DNA of 64,000 nucleotides, taken from NCBI GenBank assembly GCA_037178855.1, contig JASJZC010000005.1, positions 8,494,001 through 8,558,000 on the forward strand, given 5' to 3'. The translations under genes were made by a program, and so were the position numbers. The stretch comes from Oscheius sp. JU75. Taxonomy: Eukaryota; Nematoda; Chromadorea; Rhabditida; Rhabditidae. Below the pieces are notes generated by a model. The model saw only the letters and a program-made list of their open reading frames with translations, had not been told where the DNA came from and did no database searches. Positions 1 to 12,951 of the stretch are shown one piece after another (position 1 is the first letter of the stretch; each line of letters starts with the position of its first letter).

Positions 1-740
1 TGAATGAAAAGATAGGGTTACTGTAGTAGTACAGATAACAGGTGCCAGCCGACAAAATTAGTATAAAGATCATTTTGAGGACCTTTTTTTTCAACAATTG
101 ACATCCAAATAAGATGAAGGGCACGATTAAGTAGAACTGTATTTCTACAGCGAGTGACCAAAGATGGAGAAACAAATCTTTCTGATGTCCTGCTGATTGA
201 AACTGAAACAAGCTATCTATTTGTCAGAAAAAGTTAGAGATAAACCGATAGGAAATAGTTACTCCCATCCCAGATGGTCTTCATATTCTTCAAGAGAATC
301 ATGGAATAGTAGGCGAATACATTGTGAGTCTCAATCCATCCCGCTGCCAGCCATATGTGGCCTGCTGACAAAATTAGAGGGACAGCTAGATAGTACAGAG
401 GAAGAATGCGTTTGGCTCTAAGTACAAAAGACCGTGATCGAGCAAGCAACAGGCGTACCTTTTGTAATAAAAGTCCATCAACGTCCTGATGGAGATCACT
501 GGGAATCTTACAAAAAGATCAGTGACATTCCTGATATCTACGGTTGTGTATTTGGAAAAGATCATGGCCATGAGGTAGCCAGAGATCACAAAGAACCTGT
601 TTATTTGAATAAGACCAGTTTAATGACTGAACTTACATATCTACGCCGACATAGCCATTAGGAAAAGATTTTGGCCAGAGGTGGAACAACAAGACTCCGA
701 TGATGGCAAATCCTCGGAGACCTTGTATTTCTAGGAGCAT
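1..740 (-). CDS. Acyltransferase-3 (oac-type) membrane protein, 5' part only, runs off the left edge
   Basis: Nematode OAC proteins are multi-pass membrane O-acyltransferases with an N-terminal acyltransferase-3 domain and often a C-terminal SGNH domain. The start codon at 738-740 opens with IQGLRGFAIIGVLLFHLWP, the family's first helix. Next come an exon with FFVISGYLMAMIFSK (about 510-590), one with RILPLYYLAVP and KTIWDGSNYFL (about 260-440), and one with LHLWSLAVEIQFYLIVP (about 1-200), which carries the family's conserved histidine. Introns are short and in frame. The gene is a close paralogue of the complete copy at 6400-10556, but has an extra intron just after NYFLS. The 3' half lies outside the window, so I cannot say whether it is intact there. 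Substrate is unknown. Confidence 0.85.
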
Positions 741-863
741 GCCTGAACAGGTAAGAGATTTGGAGGAAGGGTAAGCTATGCAGCTGGAAAAATCACGTCC
801 ATATCCTTTTGTGGCTGCGCAAAATTTTGCCCGCTCTAAACTGGCTGCGGACACAATAAGATT

Positions 864-865
<2 letters not shown>

Positions 866-893
<28 letters not shown>
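866..893. repeat. (TC)n microsatellite
   Basis: A run of about a dozen TC dinucleotides roughly 125 bases upstream of the partial oac start codon. It may be part of its promoter region or neutral. Confidence 0.8.
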
Positions 894-894
<1 letters not shown>

Positions 895-3800
895 GACGAC
901 CTGAGTCGCAACATCAAATGACGAGTTTTTTAAGCAGCTAATAACTCCAATATTTACCAAGAAGATTCAATAAAACTTGCTTAAAAAGCCGGATAATTGC
1001 GGAACATATCGACTTTGAAAAGTGCTTTTACTGGTCGGTTTTTATACAAGACCACGATCAGTTTGCTGTGCTGTCTGTGCTTCAAACCTACAAATTGGGA
1101 ACATAGGTTTAAGAAAAAGACATCTGATAGGTTTGTGCATACAGTTAATAGCTATTTCCATGGTCTGCGTCAATCCTATTCTATCACGCTCTTTGTGTTT
1201 AGCATGTTATTCAAGACATATTACGCGAGCAACATATTAATGAATCAAAGGCAATGGAAGCGTATTAATGTGCAAACTAACAATAATCGCTTGTAACTGT
1301 CGGAGCAGGTTGGTTTTATCTTTTCTTTTCACAAAGACTGCTAAACACAGCTGAATCGCCTGTCAATATTCCATATTGTTACATATTGTAATCCCGAAGA
1401 ATCGCTGGCACTTGAGTTATAGCATTGCTGTATCTCGTGGGGGAAACACGATCAACCTTTTCGCTATTTTGATCAGCTGCACGCGCAAAAAAAAGCTGAT
1501 TCAAGGGTTGCAGCGACCGGTCCATTTCAATTGTGATCGGGCGAGAAAAAATCGGCTTAAGGTTTGGATATGTGAAAAATGTGAAAATTGTAAGTGGGGA
1601 TAAAAAAAAAGGCGAAAGGGTTTCAATGAAAGTTGCCATTTGTTTTGCCGGTTATGTATCAACAAGCTCTGAAGTGGATGTTATTTACTGTTTTACTAAA
1701 GCCAGTAACAGGAACAAGTTCATTATCCTCGCGATTGCCTCTTGGGATTAATCCACTTCTCCACGAATAGCGTCCCTAAGAATAACTGACTAATAGCACA
1801 TAAAGTGAGTGTGAACGTTTTCATAAACTTTGGGAAACGACGTGTTGATTGTTACATCTGTAATGTCACCTTATTCCATGTAATAAGTACTGTGAAGTCT
1901 GCAAATTTGAATAATAGACCCGAAGATTTGGGCCACTTTCCTTTGCAGATGACGAATAACCTTTATTTTTTGGAAATGTCTCAAGAGACGTTCTGTTGGT
2001 TGTAATTGTAATTGTCCTCAGAGTGAACCCGTATTCACCTCTAGTATGGAAAGTTTTGAAGATACCTTTGAAGCTGTTGGTTAGACTACTTGATCTGATA
2101 CTGTCAATCTTCAACGTAATGCTGTTACATAACTTCCAGTTTACGATTCCAAACTATTAGACCACAATACTCCTTTTCCATAATCCACTTAGCAGAATCA
2201 AAGCAATTTTAAATAGCCTATGGCTACCAGTTGCTCTGAAAAACCGCATAGTAAGAAAGTTCAGCGGGCTCCATACAATAATTTCGCCTACCTTCTCCGT
2301 TTCAAACTGACCACCTTTTTATTGTAATCTGAGTCAGTTCTGTTTTCCCGCTAGGAATACCTCCCTCACGTCTGACTTCCCAGGCGAGAAATCTCAATGC
2401 TCTGATAGCTGTAGAGTACAGAAATCTTACTCATGGGCAAAAACAAGGTGATAGACAGATACTCAGAAACCAGAGAAGCCTGTCAATTACCAGACGGAAG
2501 ACTGGTTCCGTAAAGAGCTTACGCACCCATCCATTATTGTCTGAAGGTCTGAATGAGCTTGATCGGGAACGATGACTAACGCTTCCCAGTAATACGCAGC
2601 CGGTCGTGATAATTTTCTCTCCGAGAGTCTAGCATCCATCCTCAGTGCTACACTTTACTTTTTTTACCGAGATGACTACGATGGTAGATGGGCGCACGTA
2701 CCTGATCATCAATACCTATGGTAGGTTTTTTTTTTTAAATTTTTAGTATCGAGAGCTTCGTTAAGCAACCCAAAATGAAAAGCAGAATTTAAAACATTCG
2801 CTTTAGCTTGTAACGGCTGCCTAAAAGGTAGCTTCGCCGCCAACTACTCTTGTTCTACTTTTTAACTTTGAGAGCAACACGTTCTAACTCAATCTTCAAA
2901 CTTGACTTGCAAACTTCTGGCAGAAACTAATTGACAACAATTTTTCGCTTCTGGTTTGTGGCCACGGACAAACATACAAACAGACATACAGAGTCCGCCA
3001 CAGAAGCCATCGCGCTTTAGATAGTAGAGATCTAATGTAGGGGAACAGTTAGAAGAGATTTGCAACAAAAAAAAATTTCCCAGATTACTGCAGCTCCTAG
3101 AAGCCACTTTCAACGTTTCATTGTTGTATGATGGTTGTTCGTTTCATCATTTTGTCAGCACGTTTTTCTGGTTCCCAGGTGTATCCAAACTACGTAGAAC
3201 AACTGGTCTGGTATTGCTGTTAGCTATGGAATTAATTCTCTACGCTAGACTTGAAATGGCTCGTTCGAAATCTGGAGAGAAAAAGTTTCAACAGTCTCTG
3301 AGTACGTTCTCCCTTTTCCTATAGCCCAGTTTGCTCAGAAAGACATCAGAGAACTTGTAACGTACATCTCATTACTCATCAGTGCCCTCATTTCCTACAA
3401 TTTCCAGACTACCCACAACAGAGCTGTCTGAGAATCAGTTGTTCTTGAATAACTTTCAATCTTACTCATTTACTCTAGTCACATACTCTTCACATAAAAA
3501 GAAATACAACTTTTGTCTTTAATGTTTCTTTGTTGCTTTGGTCTATTGGAAGCTAGGTTATACGTTTTGATGATCTCCAGCTATGTAGATCGCCTTGCTA
3601 CACAGCCATAAAACATACCCAGTAAATTGTTTATCGCATATCATTTTTCTTGACGAACGTGCATGCATATTTAATGTTCCGTCTAACGTAGTCGAGAACT
3701 CAAACTGTTCAAATTTCCTGTTTCAATTGATGCACTTTTTCATTTTAAACAGAAAAGGTGCGATGTATTCTGTGAGAACCAAAAGAGCAAACTGTAAAAA

Positions 3801-4281
3801 CGTTAATTGTTGAGGTATAACTTCTAGAAGAAAAAGCCTGATAGGTAGCACTCCGTTTATGAGAGTGTTTCAAGAATACAAACTGATCCTCTAAATCTTC
3901 TTTAGGTTTTGCAGAGCCCTCTTACAGTTTGCACACTAAACTCCTACGAGAGTTCAGACATGTTTTGGAACATTATTCGGGAGGAAGTCCTTCAGTAAGA
4001 GCCCGTACACAACTTTTTCTATGTATGTTTTCGATAAAAAATAACTAGTAAATAAAAATTGAAATCCTTTAAAAACTCCGTTGTTTGCTTCAAATGTTCA
4101 GCTCAATCTAGGCTCCTACATCTTTAATGCCCGTAGCTTTGGATAACGGTTTTTACAGGGGTAACCAACCACACATTGTATTGGTTGGGTGATTTCCATT
4201 TTTTTTTCTGTAGACCATCTTATGTGCTCTCATTTCCTCGATCTAATCGAAAAAAGTTTAGCGGGAAAGGGTTAACTAATA
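894..4281. other. Gene-free stretch upstream of the chemoreceptor
   Basis: I see no reading frame with family resemblance or consistent splice signals on either strand. It contains one copy of a degenerate dispersed repeat (about 2815-3030), listed separately. Confidence 0.5.
2815..3030 (+). repeat. Dispersed repeat family 1, copy 1
   Basis: Contains a landmark order also found at 17335-17600 (reverse orientation) and 49385-49612: a CGGCTGC and CTTCGCCG block, then ACTTGC, GTGGCC followed by CGGACAAACA, then ACAGAGTC, CCACAGA and GCGCTTT followed by TAGATA. No coding capacity is visible. It is probably an old non-autonomous element; boundaries are approximate. Confidence 0.6.
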
Positions 4282-6287
4282 ATGAGTGCCGCGGGAATCT
4301 ATCCGATTGAAACCTCGACGATATACTCAGCAATTCCTGCAGGTATGCCTCTGGAGTACATCCTGTGCTTCGACATTCTTGCCCATCTGCTTCAAATCGG
4401 TGGAATCATCGGATGCAGCACGTTTTTGTACCTGTCTTGGTGCGTTTTTTTTAAATTGAAACACAAACCGATGGTATTTTCAGGCGAAACGGGCTGATCA
4501 AGAACCAGCACCTTTACTTGATACACTTCCTCATCATATCGGACTTGGTCTCCATTATACTGAGTGAGCTTATTGTATCGCATGCCGGAGTGCTAGTAAG
4601 CAAAAGTTAATTTATAGTGATCAAACTCAAAGGTTGATTCTACGAAGCACATGTATGTAGTTCTCTTCTAAACTGTTCGCGTCACTGTATACTATCATTG
4701 TAACACTCTTTAAATCTCGCAGGATAAAAACTCAATTTTTCAGTCGTCTCTTAGATCCGTAGATCATTGACAAACTTTAAAAATTTCTGGGAATACCCGC
4801 GTATGCATGGCTGGGAGAATACGAATACCAAGTACACAGATTTATCTTGACTCATCTAATCTGCAATACTTAGCAGCGTAGAATCTGCGTGCCTGCAAGC
4901 TTTTCATGTTTAACAGGCATAATAATCAGTGGCACAAGTGTTTATTTCTCATACTGAATAACATATATGCAAAAGCTGTCGGATTCCAGATCACGGCTAT
5001 ACAGTCTACCTCACTTCGCAATGGAACAGCGTCACCATCTTTGCCACCCCATTGTGGGTTATGATTACAGCCATTCCACTTGTTTGGCAGCTCAAGGTCA
5101 ACCTTGTAACGGTGACTGGAATTGCCTGCGACAGATTAATGGTTAGCTATTTTATATTATTTGCACGCGAAGTAATGAGATTAGAGAAAAACACCGATCT
5201 ACTCATCAAAAAATTAAAAATAAATAGCGGAGCCACTTCCTTGTTATAACAAGTTAACTTGAACCCGAAAGTTATGAGTTATTCTAATGAAGTTTCAACC
5301 AAAAGTTATCAGGGTTGTATACCAGAATCGCAAGATCTAAGGTTTGTCAAACTGTCATGTAAATGGAAGCTCAAAACCAATATAATATATCTGTTCACCT
5401 AAAAAATTTGCAGGCTCTTTTCTTCCCACTGATCTACCGCAAAAAGAACAACACCGTCTACGTCGTTTGTTTTGTTCTTATTGGAGTGTTATGGGGTCTT
5501 CTGGACAATTTGCTACTTTTCTACTTTACTGATCTTAACGACTGGGAACATTCGGATAAATACTACAATGGCTACGTGGCCAATTGCTCGACTATCGGAT
5601 GCTTTGTGGATAAGAGGTTCAAAGCCTATTGGCAGCTCAGTAACGCTGTAAACTTAGAACTCGTACTTTAAACAAGAAACTGTTCAGACTGTTGCCGCCA
5701 TCATCATCATCTTAATCATCGTCATCGACACAAAACTGCGAATGATCTCCCGCAACAAGCAACTGATGATGGGCAATTCACGCGAGCAACTCAAATTTAA
5801 CAAGGTTTTTAGCCTCAGCCGTTAAAACTTACGCAGAAAAAAAGGCGAATCGGTCTGCTATCTGTACTCTGACCTGCTCGCTCATCTGCATCTCGGCAAG
5901 CATCATCAACGGCTTTGTACAAATCACTGGCATCTGGACCTTCCTCACTTTACCTCCTCTTTACATTTTTGGTCTCTCAGCTGCTGGTAGGTTTTAACGG
6001 TTTATTGTTGTGAAGTGAAACAAAGTGTGAATTCGAGTCCATGCGAAGAACTAACCCGTATCCTCTCGGTAGCACTCAGAATGATCTCCCAGCAGCAGGC
6101 CATTGCTCTGCATAAATTCTGCTCAAAAGATGTTTCTTTTACATTTTCAGGCTGTGTCCACAGTTTCTGTCAAATCATCATGAACAAGGAAATTCTGAAA
6201 AACAAGAAGAAGAAGACTTTTGCTGCCACCACAATTTTTGCGACGAGTACCGCCGTTACTAATACCGGAGTCACTATCAACAAGTGA
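4282..6287 (+). CDS. Nematode seven-helix chemoreceptor, probably srbc-like
   Basis: About seven exons: 4282-4439, 4484-4595, near 4985-5141, 5414-5647, 5688-5803, near 5840-5985, and 6151-6287. Hydrophobic segments include LIHFLIISDLVSIILSEL, FATPLWVMITAIPLVW and a third-helix end ACDRLM resembling the GPCR DR motif. NCSTIGCFVDKRFKAYW lies between helices 4 and 5. The last helix LPPLYIFGLSAAG joins across an intron to CVHSFCQIIMNKEIL, a typical nematode chemoreceptor tail. The class assignment rests on the GC-x2-D-x3-F-x2-YW pattern and is tentative. The exon 2 to exon 3 junction is unresolved: exon 2 ends in phase 0, but the obvious acceptors before exon 3 give another phase. Either the model is incomplete or the copy is decaying. 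AATAAA follows at 6362. Confidence 0.7.
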
Positions 6288-6399
6288 TCGCCGCTCTGTT
6301 TTTGAAGTATCAAGCAACTACAAAGTCCTCATTTCGTATTTATGCATGTGCGTTCTTCTCAAATAAATATTTATCGGGCTTATTAAATTTTGAAAGATC

Positions 6400-9300
6400 T
6401 CAGCGTAACTTATCAATAAGATCCCTGTAAATTGGTCTTAATCTCTCTTGCAAAGGAAGTGTTAGGTGCATATCGTTGTCAACGAATGAGAAAAATGTTT
6501 TGGGATCGAACCCCAAGTAACGCTCCCCGTCTTCGAAAGCAGGAAGGATACTGTAGAGTTGACATTTTTGACAAGTTACTGCTTCCACTCGCTTCAGTCC
6601 GGAGTACATTTCGTCATCGGCTTCCTGAATAATTTCTTGGAAAAGATTCTCAAATCATTTGAACCGTCTTGTTGAGATGAAACTTGTCCAAGGCCCCTCC
6701 AGTACTCAAGGCATCGATCAAGTGATTCAGTTGGACAAAAGGAAAGTTTGGAGTGGGGCCATGAATAAATATTTTCTTCTCTGTGAATATTTCCAGTCGA
6801 GCTAGATTTTTGTTGTACTGTTGGACCAAGATATCTCTGGACATATCGTCGCCTCTCAGCATGCGCTTCTGGTGAATTTGGTATCTGGAATTGCACATCG
6901 TCGCTTAAAAGGACACTTCACTTATGGTTGGACGGGTGAACCGTGCGATTTTTTGAATTTGAGTTTAGCGGTGGGAAGTCAGAAATTCTTGATTTTTGCT
7001 TTTTTCGATGCTCTACACTAATTTTCTTAGTTTCTATGTGTTTTTAATAGATTTGCCGTCAAACTCAACCCTAGAATTATTTAGTTTGTTAGAAAAGAAA
7101 ACCGAGGAAAATGGAGTAAACTGACAACACGCTGGATTTCATCTTGTACGCTATTTTTCACCATTTTCTCGGCTACAGATTCTGCAGCAATATATGACTA
7201 TTCAGATGATCAAGCATTATTTCCATCTTTGAATGAATATTTGATCTACCTTGTGACTATGAAAAGATAGTCCGGCTGGAACTCCTCAATAATATTGAAA
7301 AGCTTGTCGTGCTGACCGTGAAGTTCCTGCGTGGGTAGGAACCATTCATCGTACAAAACTTGAAAGCCTGGAGAGCTCATTTGATTCCGTTGTGTGAAAA
7401 GATAAACCTAAAGCTCCAAGCAGCCTGAACTCGCTGTAATTTCCTCTGAACTCTTCCTGAATAATGTTGGCCTCGTTCAATGCATAGCTGTTGCCGATAA
7501 CCATGACCTTTTTAATTCCATTGCCTTTGGAAAAGTCGTAGACTCCCCAATACTTGGTCAATGTCGATACACGAGCTGATGCTGTATTGTTGCGAGGAAC
7601 TTTCACAATATCCCCAACAAAAATCTTTGCAAATTCGATATTTTTCTCGATGGCCTCTTGACGGGCCACAGTGACTGAAAATAACACAATGTGATCTCTC
7701 CGGTACTATGTTTTAAAACAGGTTCATAAACTTTATGTTTATTGGGTTGGCAACTAAGTCTTTTCGCTTTTTGTAAGCATGTCCTTTGTCTTGTGTACAA
7801 CAACGTCCGAGCTATTGTTGTAGCACCTCGTGTAGCTCACTCAGTCCTCTACCACCACCATGCAAGACACCACTTCTCTTCTTCTTATTCTCTATTCTCT
7901 GTTCGTTTTGATCTGGACCATTGATGACCTACCACCCTACCATCTGCGACATGAGGTTCTCAAAGGTACGAATGGAGCCCAAACGTATCAACGATGTTTA
8001 TGGTCAAGGGACGACGTCTACGAGGGCATGCCAGTTGTGGCTCTATCGCTTTCGGTCTGGGGACAAAAGTGTCGAAGATGAGCCAAGGTCAACTTTTGAT
8101 GTATCGAAGCTGCTGCAGTTCGTGAACGAGAACAATCGGCAGACTACCCGTGAACTAGCAGAGGCACTGTCTGTCAGTCATGCTGCAGTGGAACATCATT
8201 TGAAGCAATTGAGATTTATGAAGAAACTGGGCACTTGGTTGCCGCATGACCTCAGTGACACCCAGAAGTGGCAGCGTATGTCCGTCGCCCATTCTCTTCT
8301 GTCCAGGTATGAAAGGAAATCCTTTTTACCACGCCTGGTGACGGGGAATGAGTAAGTGGGTAATGTATGTAAACTTCCGAAAGATGTGTAAACTGGTGGG
8401 TCCAGGGTAGACACCAATTTCTGATATGAACCCCGACACTCATCAAAAAAAGATTATGTTCTGTGTTTTCTGGGATATCGAAGGAGTGGTGCACTGGGAA
8501 TTGCGGGATGCTGGAACTACCCTTACGGCCGCCATAAACAGCCAGCAACTTGAAAAGGTTGCCGTTGCACTTCGTCAGAAACGGCCGCTGAACTCGAGGG
8601 TCATCCTGCAGATGGACAACGAGCGCACCCATGTTGCAAAAGTCACTTGCTCCAAGATCCACGACCTAGGTTGTGAGATTGTACCTCATTCTCCTTATAG
8701 CCCGGACCTTGCCCCTTCCGACTATTATCTGTTCCGGACTCTCAACAACGAGATTGAAGGACAATAGTTCGATTCCGACGACGCACTCAAAACTTGGTTG
8801 ACAAACTTCTTCGCGTCAAAACCCAAGGTGCTCTACGAGCGTGGCATCCGTAAGCTACCCATGAAATGGGCAGACGTGGTACATCATAATGGTGATTACA
8901 ACGAATGAAAAAGTTGTTTGGAAGACAATAAATTTTTGCATTGGAAAAAGCGAAAAGACTTAGTTGCCAACCCAATAAAAGAATAACTTACCATTTCCTT
9001 CTCCCAGCTTCTCAAATCCTCTTTTGATAAACGGACAGGTAAAAAGCGAAGAGAAGACGAGCGCATTAAATAGGAGCAACGCTCCAACGAGGAGTAGTGT
9101 TTTCCTCACATCGAATTTTCTGTACCAAGCTTCGTACTGATTCATAACAATGGTTAAGACAGCAATCAGACCTAAAATTTGTCCTCAAAGGCATGAGAGC
9201 CATTTTAACTCACCTAGTGTAAACTGAACGGTGTGATTTTTACCGGATAGAACAATAACCGGCCAGTGTACGAGATAGAGAGCGTAGGAAAGATCCCCAA

Positions 9301-10556
9301 TGTGTGTTATCAAGCCGCCAGTGAGCACCTTAAAAGTGGGATTGAGAGCATCTCTGGAGAAAGCGTGCAAGAGTTCGGAAAGAACTGTGCTACGTCGCAC
9401 CGAAAGTCTGCAAAAAAATGATATATGTAATAGTTTAGGATGTCTCTCGCAACTTTGGATTTTTTCATTGGAAACGTTTCAGAAATTTCTAGTTTCCTCT
9501 GGCAGGATCATATCAACGTATGTTTTCACGCTAGATCAAAGCTTGTTAAGTAATGAAAACTAACATTTCTTGAGATTTGGTTTTCCAAAACGATCAATGC
9601 AAAGCAGGAAGCAGTTGCCAGTGGTCGAAAAATGACCGGATTTATAACATTTGGGGTCATCATGATCAAGAGAGGAATGTAGCTTATGTAAATGGCAGCA
9701 TGTTCTAGCTTTTTGGCCATTAATTCAATTTCATCTGATTTTTCTGGAAAAGAAGGACTCTTTTATCATTGTTATTACTTACTCTTGGGCTCCAGTCCAC
9801 TCTCTCTCTGCTGGCTCATGAAGAATCCAATCATTCCTGCTCCAAACTGCCACATTCGGCTGATACAGTAGTTGAACGAAAATGTGGGCCTGCTGTGGTA
9901 GTAATGAGCACAAGAGATTGCACTGAGTACACCCAAAACGATAACTTTCCAGGTGTTCTTTTTCAAAAAGCTCAGAACCAGGAAGATGAAAGGAGCAAGG
10001 AGGTAGAACTGTACTTCCACAGCAAGAGACCACAAATGAAGGAAAATGTCCTTTTGTTCGGATGAAGTTTGAAACTGAGCCAGAAATTTTGGTGAAACTG
10101 AAAGATTTACAGCGAGGAAATAATTCTGTCCATCCCAAATCGTCTTCATGTTCTTCAAAAAAGCAAGAGAGAACAGTGCCAGTTCATTAGTAGAAGTAAT
10201 CCAGACCTTGCTCAAGAATAAATGCCCTGCCAACAAAGTACATGGTACTACTAGATAGTACAGAGGAAAGATTCTCTTTATTCTGAGATGATTTATAATG
10301 GATCTATATGGGGAGTGTTACCGGCTGTAGTAGAAATCCAACACATGTTGATAATTTATAACAGGGTGCTTGCTAAATATCAACGCCATAAGGAAGCCGG
10401 AAATGACAAAGAACCTGGAAATTCATTTTACATTTCAAATAGGTACTCCTACATATCCACCCCAGCATAGCCGTTTGGAAAAAAGTTCGGCCAGAGATGG
10501 AATAGAAGGACAGCTATGATGGCAATGCCACGGAGACCTTGTATCCGAAGAAGCAT
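6400..10556 (-). CDS. Acyltransferase-3 / SGNH-domain (oac-type) membrane protein, complete
   Basis: Start codon at 10554-10556, stop at 6400-6402. The first exons give IQGLRGIAIIAVLLFHLWP, then FFVISGFLMALIFSK, then a large exon with LHLWSLAVEVQFYLLAP and FNYCISRMWQFGAGM, all typical of acyltransferase-3. Further helices follow at about 9560-9740, 9190-9410 (SYALYLVHWPVIVL) and 9000-9150. The C-terminal part has SGNH-type motifs: VMVIGNSYALNEAN (about 7470-7520) and the end motif FVDNDMHLTLPL (about 6445-6480), with Asp and His as in SGNH esterases. A mariner copy occupies the intron between GEGNG and VTVARQ; without it that intron would be about 75 bases. The last intron is about 41 bases. 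It converges on the chemoreceptor, stop to stop about 110 bases. The acyl acceptor is unknown. Confidence 0.88.
7742..8975 (+). mobile_element. Mariner (DD34D) transposon, full length but dead, inside an oac intron
   Basis: Inverted termini begin TTGGGTTGGCAACTAAGTC at 7742 and end with its reverse complement at 8975, and match for about 30 bases. They are flanked by the TA target duplication at 7740-7741 and 8976-8977. The 1234-base length is right for mariner. It lies antisense to the host oac gene, wholly within one intron. Confidence 0.95.
7921..8908 (+). pseudogene. Mariner transposase, inactivated
   Basis: The N-terminal part has INDVYGQGTTSTRACQLWLY, RFRSGDKSVEDEPRS and RQTTRELAEALSVSHAAVE, the paired helix-turn-helix region of mariner transposases. 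The first catalytic aspartate (VTGDE in the family) is asparagine here (VTGNE, about 8340-8350). A one-base frameshift follows at once. In the new frame a stop interrupts the WV-PG-TP block, and another stop follows the EGQ motif near 8766. The second and third catalytic residues survive (LQMDNERTH and YSPDLAPSDYYLF) with exactly 34 residues between them. The end LPMKWADVVHHNGDYNE is typical. It cannot make an active enzyme as read. Confidence 0.93.
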
Positions 10557-11578
10557 GATTTACTGAATCACAAAAAAAACCGTCTGTGGAAAAAGAGGCA
10601 GCGTTCTGTGGGTCTTAAAAGGCCACTCTCCTTTTCAGGTCAGTATGGTAATTCCAAGGCTCCCCAGGTGGTAGTCGGAAAGGGAGACACAATTAGGACG
10701 ATCTTTGGTGGAGAATACAGTTAAAGTACGTATAGAGGACAATAGGAAATCGCTGTGATAGAGGTTGATCGGTCAAAGTGATTGGAAGATCAGCAGGAGG
10801 GCAGTGGATTTGGGAGCGTTTCATATGATCTAAAGAGGGGAATGCTTTCATATGATTTTTTTTTCTTTCGTACAGCGTGTTGTCATACTTAAAGATATAC
10901 TCAGATTTCTTGGAAAGGGGTCAGAGATGGTACAAGGCTTTATTTCGGAACCAATTTTACAGCTTCGCCTTCTTCAGAGCTGGCTATTTCTATCATACGT
11001 TCTTTTCAATTACGGTGCACCGATCACCTCCGTTGACTGAAACTCGGGCAACAAATCCCTAAAACAAGTTGGTAGAGAAATTGTCCAATTAACTTCATAG
11101 GCTTTAAGGGCTCCACAGCGAAGATTTACCAGTGATCCATCCTTATGTCGCATCCTGCGCTACCGCGTGGGATGATTTGGCTTTCCACTAGCGCAAATAG
11201 CTTTCAACTGCTTTTCACGCGCAGTAAAGTTTTGTCGGTTTGTGTCCTATACCATCGGATTCAGCGTAAAAAGTTACCTACTAGGCGTTACCATCAGTTT
11301 CACGTCGCTGCGCTTGCGCCCTAAAGTTAGTGTGCTTCTAAGAGTCGCCACTCGAACCAGACAACTTTGGCTAAATATATCGAGCAGAAAACGACTTTGG
11401 AAACCTTTTAAAGGGGCAGTAAAAGTAAAATTTGACATTTGATCACTTGCAAAAATGCTTTATTATCACAAACACATCACAGGACAATTGTAAAAAGTCA
11501 TAGCGCAACGGCCTCGTGGAGGATGACACTATTCTGTCTGGAAGATCTGTACCAGCATTAAATATCGTGTAGCCTAAC
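10557..11578. other. Intergenic stretch between oac and the peptide-type GPCR
   Basis: I see no supported gene here. It is upstream of the oac start and downstream of the GPCR stop, so it probably holds the oac promoter and the GPCR 3' end. Confidence 0.45.
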
Positions 11579-12951
11579 TCACTTATGAACCACAGAATGC
11601 GAGACGATACTCTCAAAGATTCCAGTAAATGACGCCTTCTGTCTTCCAAAGAAGAGAGCAGCCTGTCTGCGGAAATTCTCATTCCAATAGGCATAAATCA
11701 GCGGGTTCAACAGCGTTCCAGACATAGCTGACCAGTGAGAAAAGAGGAAAACGAGATTACCATACTCATCGTCGATTATTTTCGTCTATAAGATCAGGAA
11801 GCTCAAAGTGTTTGAAGAGGCATACCCTCCAAACAATAGAAAAGTCTTGAATGACATTGAAGGCATCTAGAGGGACACTGGAAACGGCAAAAATAACCAC
11901 CATTCCTTTGAGAATGTTTTGCAGACGTTGCTTTCGACATACTTCAGTGTGTCGGAGTCTGCAAGCAAAGTTTTATGAACAAACACGAAGGCCGATTACC
12001 TGTTAGTGCCGCTAAACCTCTTTCTCTGGTCATTAAGCTTCCTGGCAATCTTCCAGTTGCACCATCCGATGACTAAAAGAGGAATGACACTCCTGACAAC
12101 GAGGACCATAATTCCGTAGTAGAGTCGAAACTCATCGTGTGGTCGCCAGTCTTCGAAGCAGAACTAAAAATCAGTTAAGTACTCAAGTACATCACAAATA
12201 AAGACATTGTCGTCAATTATCACTTTTAAAAGGTCCAAAAAGCAAAAGGGAGGAACCGAGCAGATGCTGAATACGAGTAACCAGACTAACCTTATGGCAC
12301 GGTAACTCCACATAGATCACATGGTAGAGCATTGGACTGAGAATGAAGAGTGAAAACATCCATGTTCCAAGAATAATCAGGAAGCAGGACGAAATTGAAA
12401 TGCTTCTGCAGAATGGAGAGACAACCATACGATATCGGTCGATAGCCAATGCCGTCAGAGTGTATGACACCCACATCAGGGAGGCTCCCTGAAAGTTTCC
12501 TCTAGATTCAGTTCCATGATTGTTATTAGTTCCGTTGTCTCCCACGTTTTTCCCATTTCCTCACCTGTACAGCATAAACAAGATAGCACATAGACTGTCC
12601 CCAAAGCCATGTTTTCAAGTAGAAGTACATCGGCGTCGCCCACAGGGAACTAAGCGCAATTATCTGAAATTGGTCGTCTTTCCGGAGCTGCTTCATCTAC
12701 TCACAATATCTGCAAGGCTGAGGCTGCATATGAAAAGATTTGGAACAGTCTGCATCGGACGCCTACACAGAACAATTAGGATGACTACCACGTTTCCAGT
12801 GAGGGCAGAGATACCGACGAGGGAGTATAGGATTCCCAGGGCTGAAATTTACATAACGTAAAAAAAAAAAGTTAGAATCCTTACTATTCTTCCAAAAGTT
12901 GTTGATTTCTATGGGATCAACTTGGCAGACTTGAGCTGTCATGTTGGACAT
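11579..12951 (-). CDS. Rhodopsin-like neuropeptide-type GPCR (npr-like), 334 aa
   Basis: Seven exons in consistent phase: 12885-12951, 12705-12841, 12565-12663, 12291-12488, 12000-12163, 11826-11958, 11579-11785. Class A marks are present in order: TGNVVVILIVLC in helix 1, NLFICSLSLADI in helix 2, a cysteine in LWGQSMCYLVYAVQ before helix 3, DRYRMVV at the end of helix 3, a conserved-type loop cysteine (FCFEDWRPHDE), and NPLIYAYWNENFRRQA as the helix 7 NPxxY and helix 8. Spacing suits a neuropeptide Y/F-like or related peptide receptor. The ligand cannot be told from sequence. TTTTCAG ends four bases before the ATG, a likely spliced-leader acceptor. It is a single full-length copy with no sign of decay. 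Confidence 0.9.
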
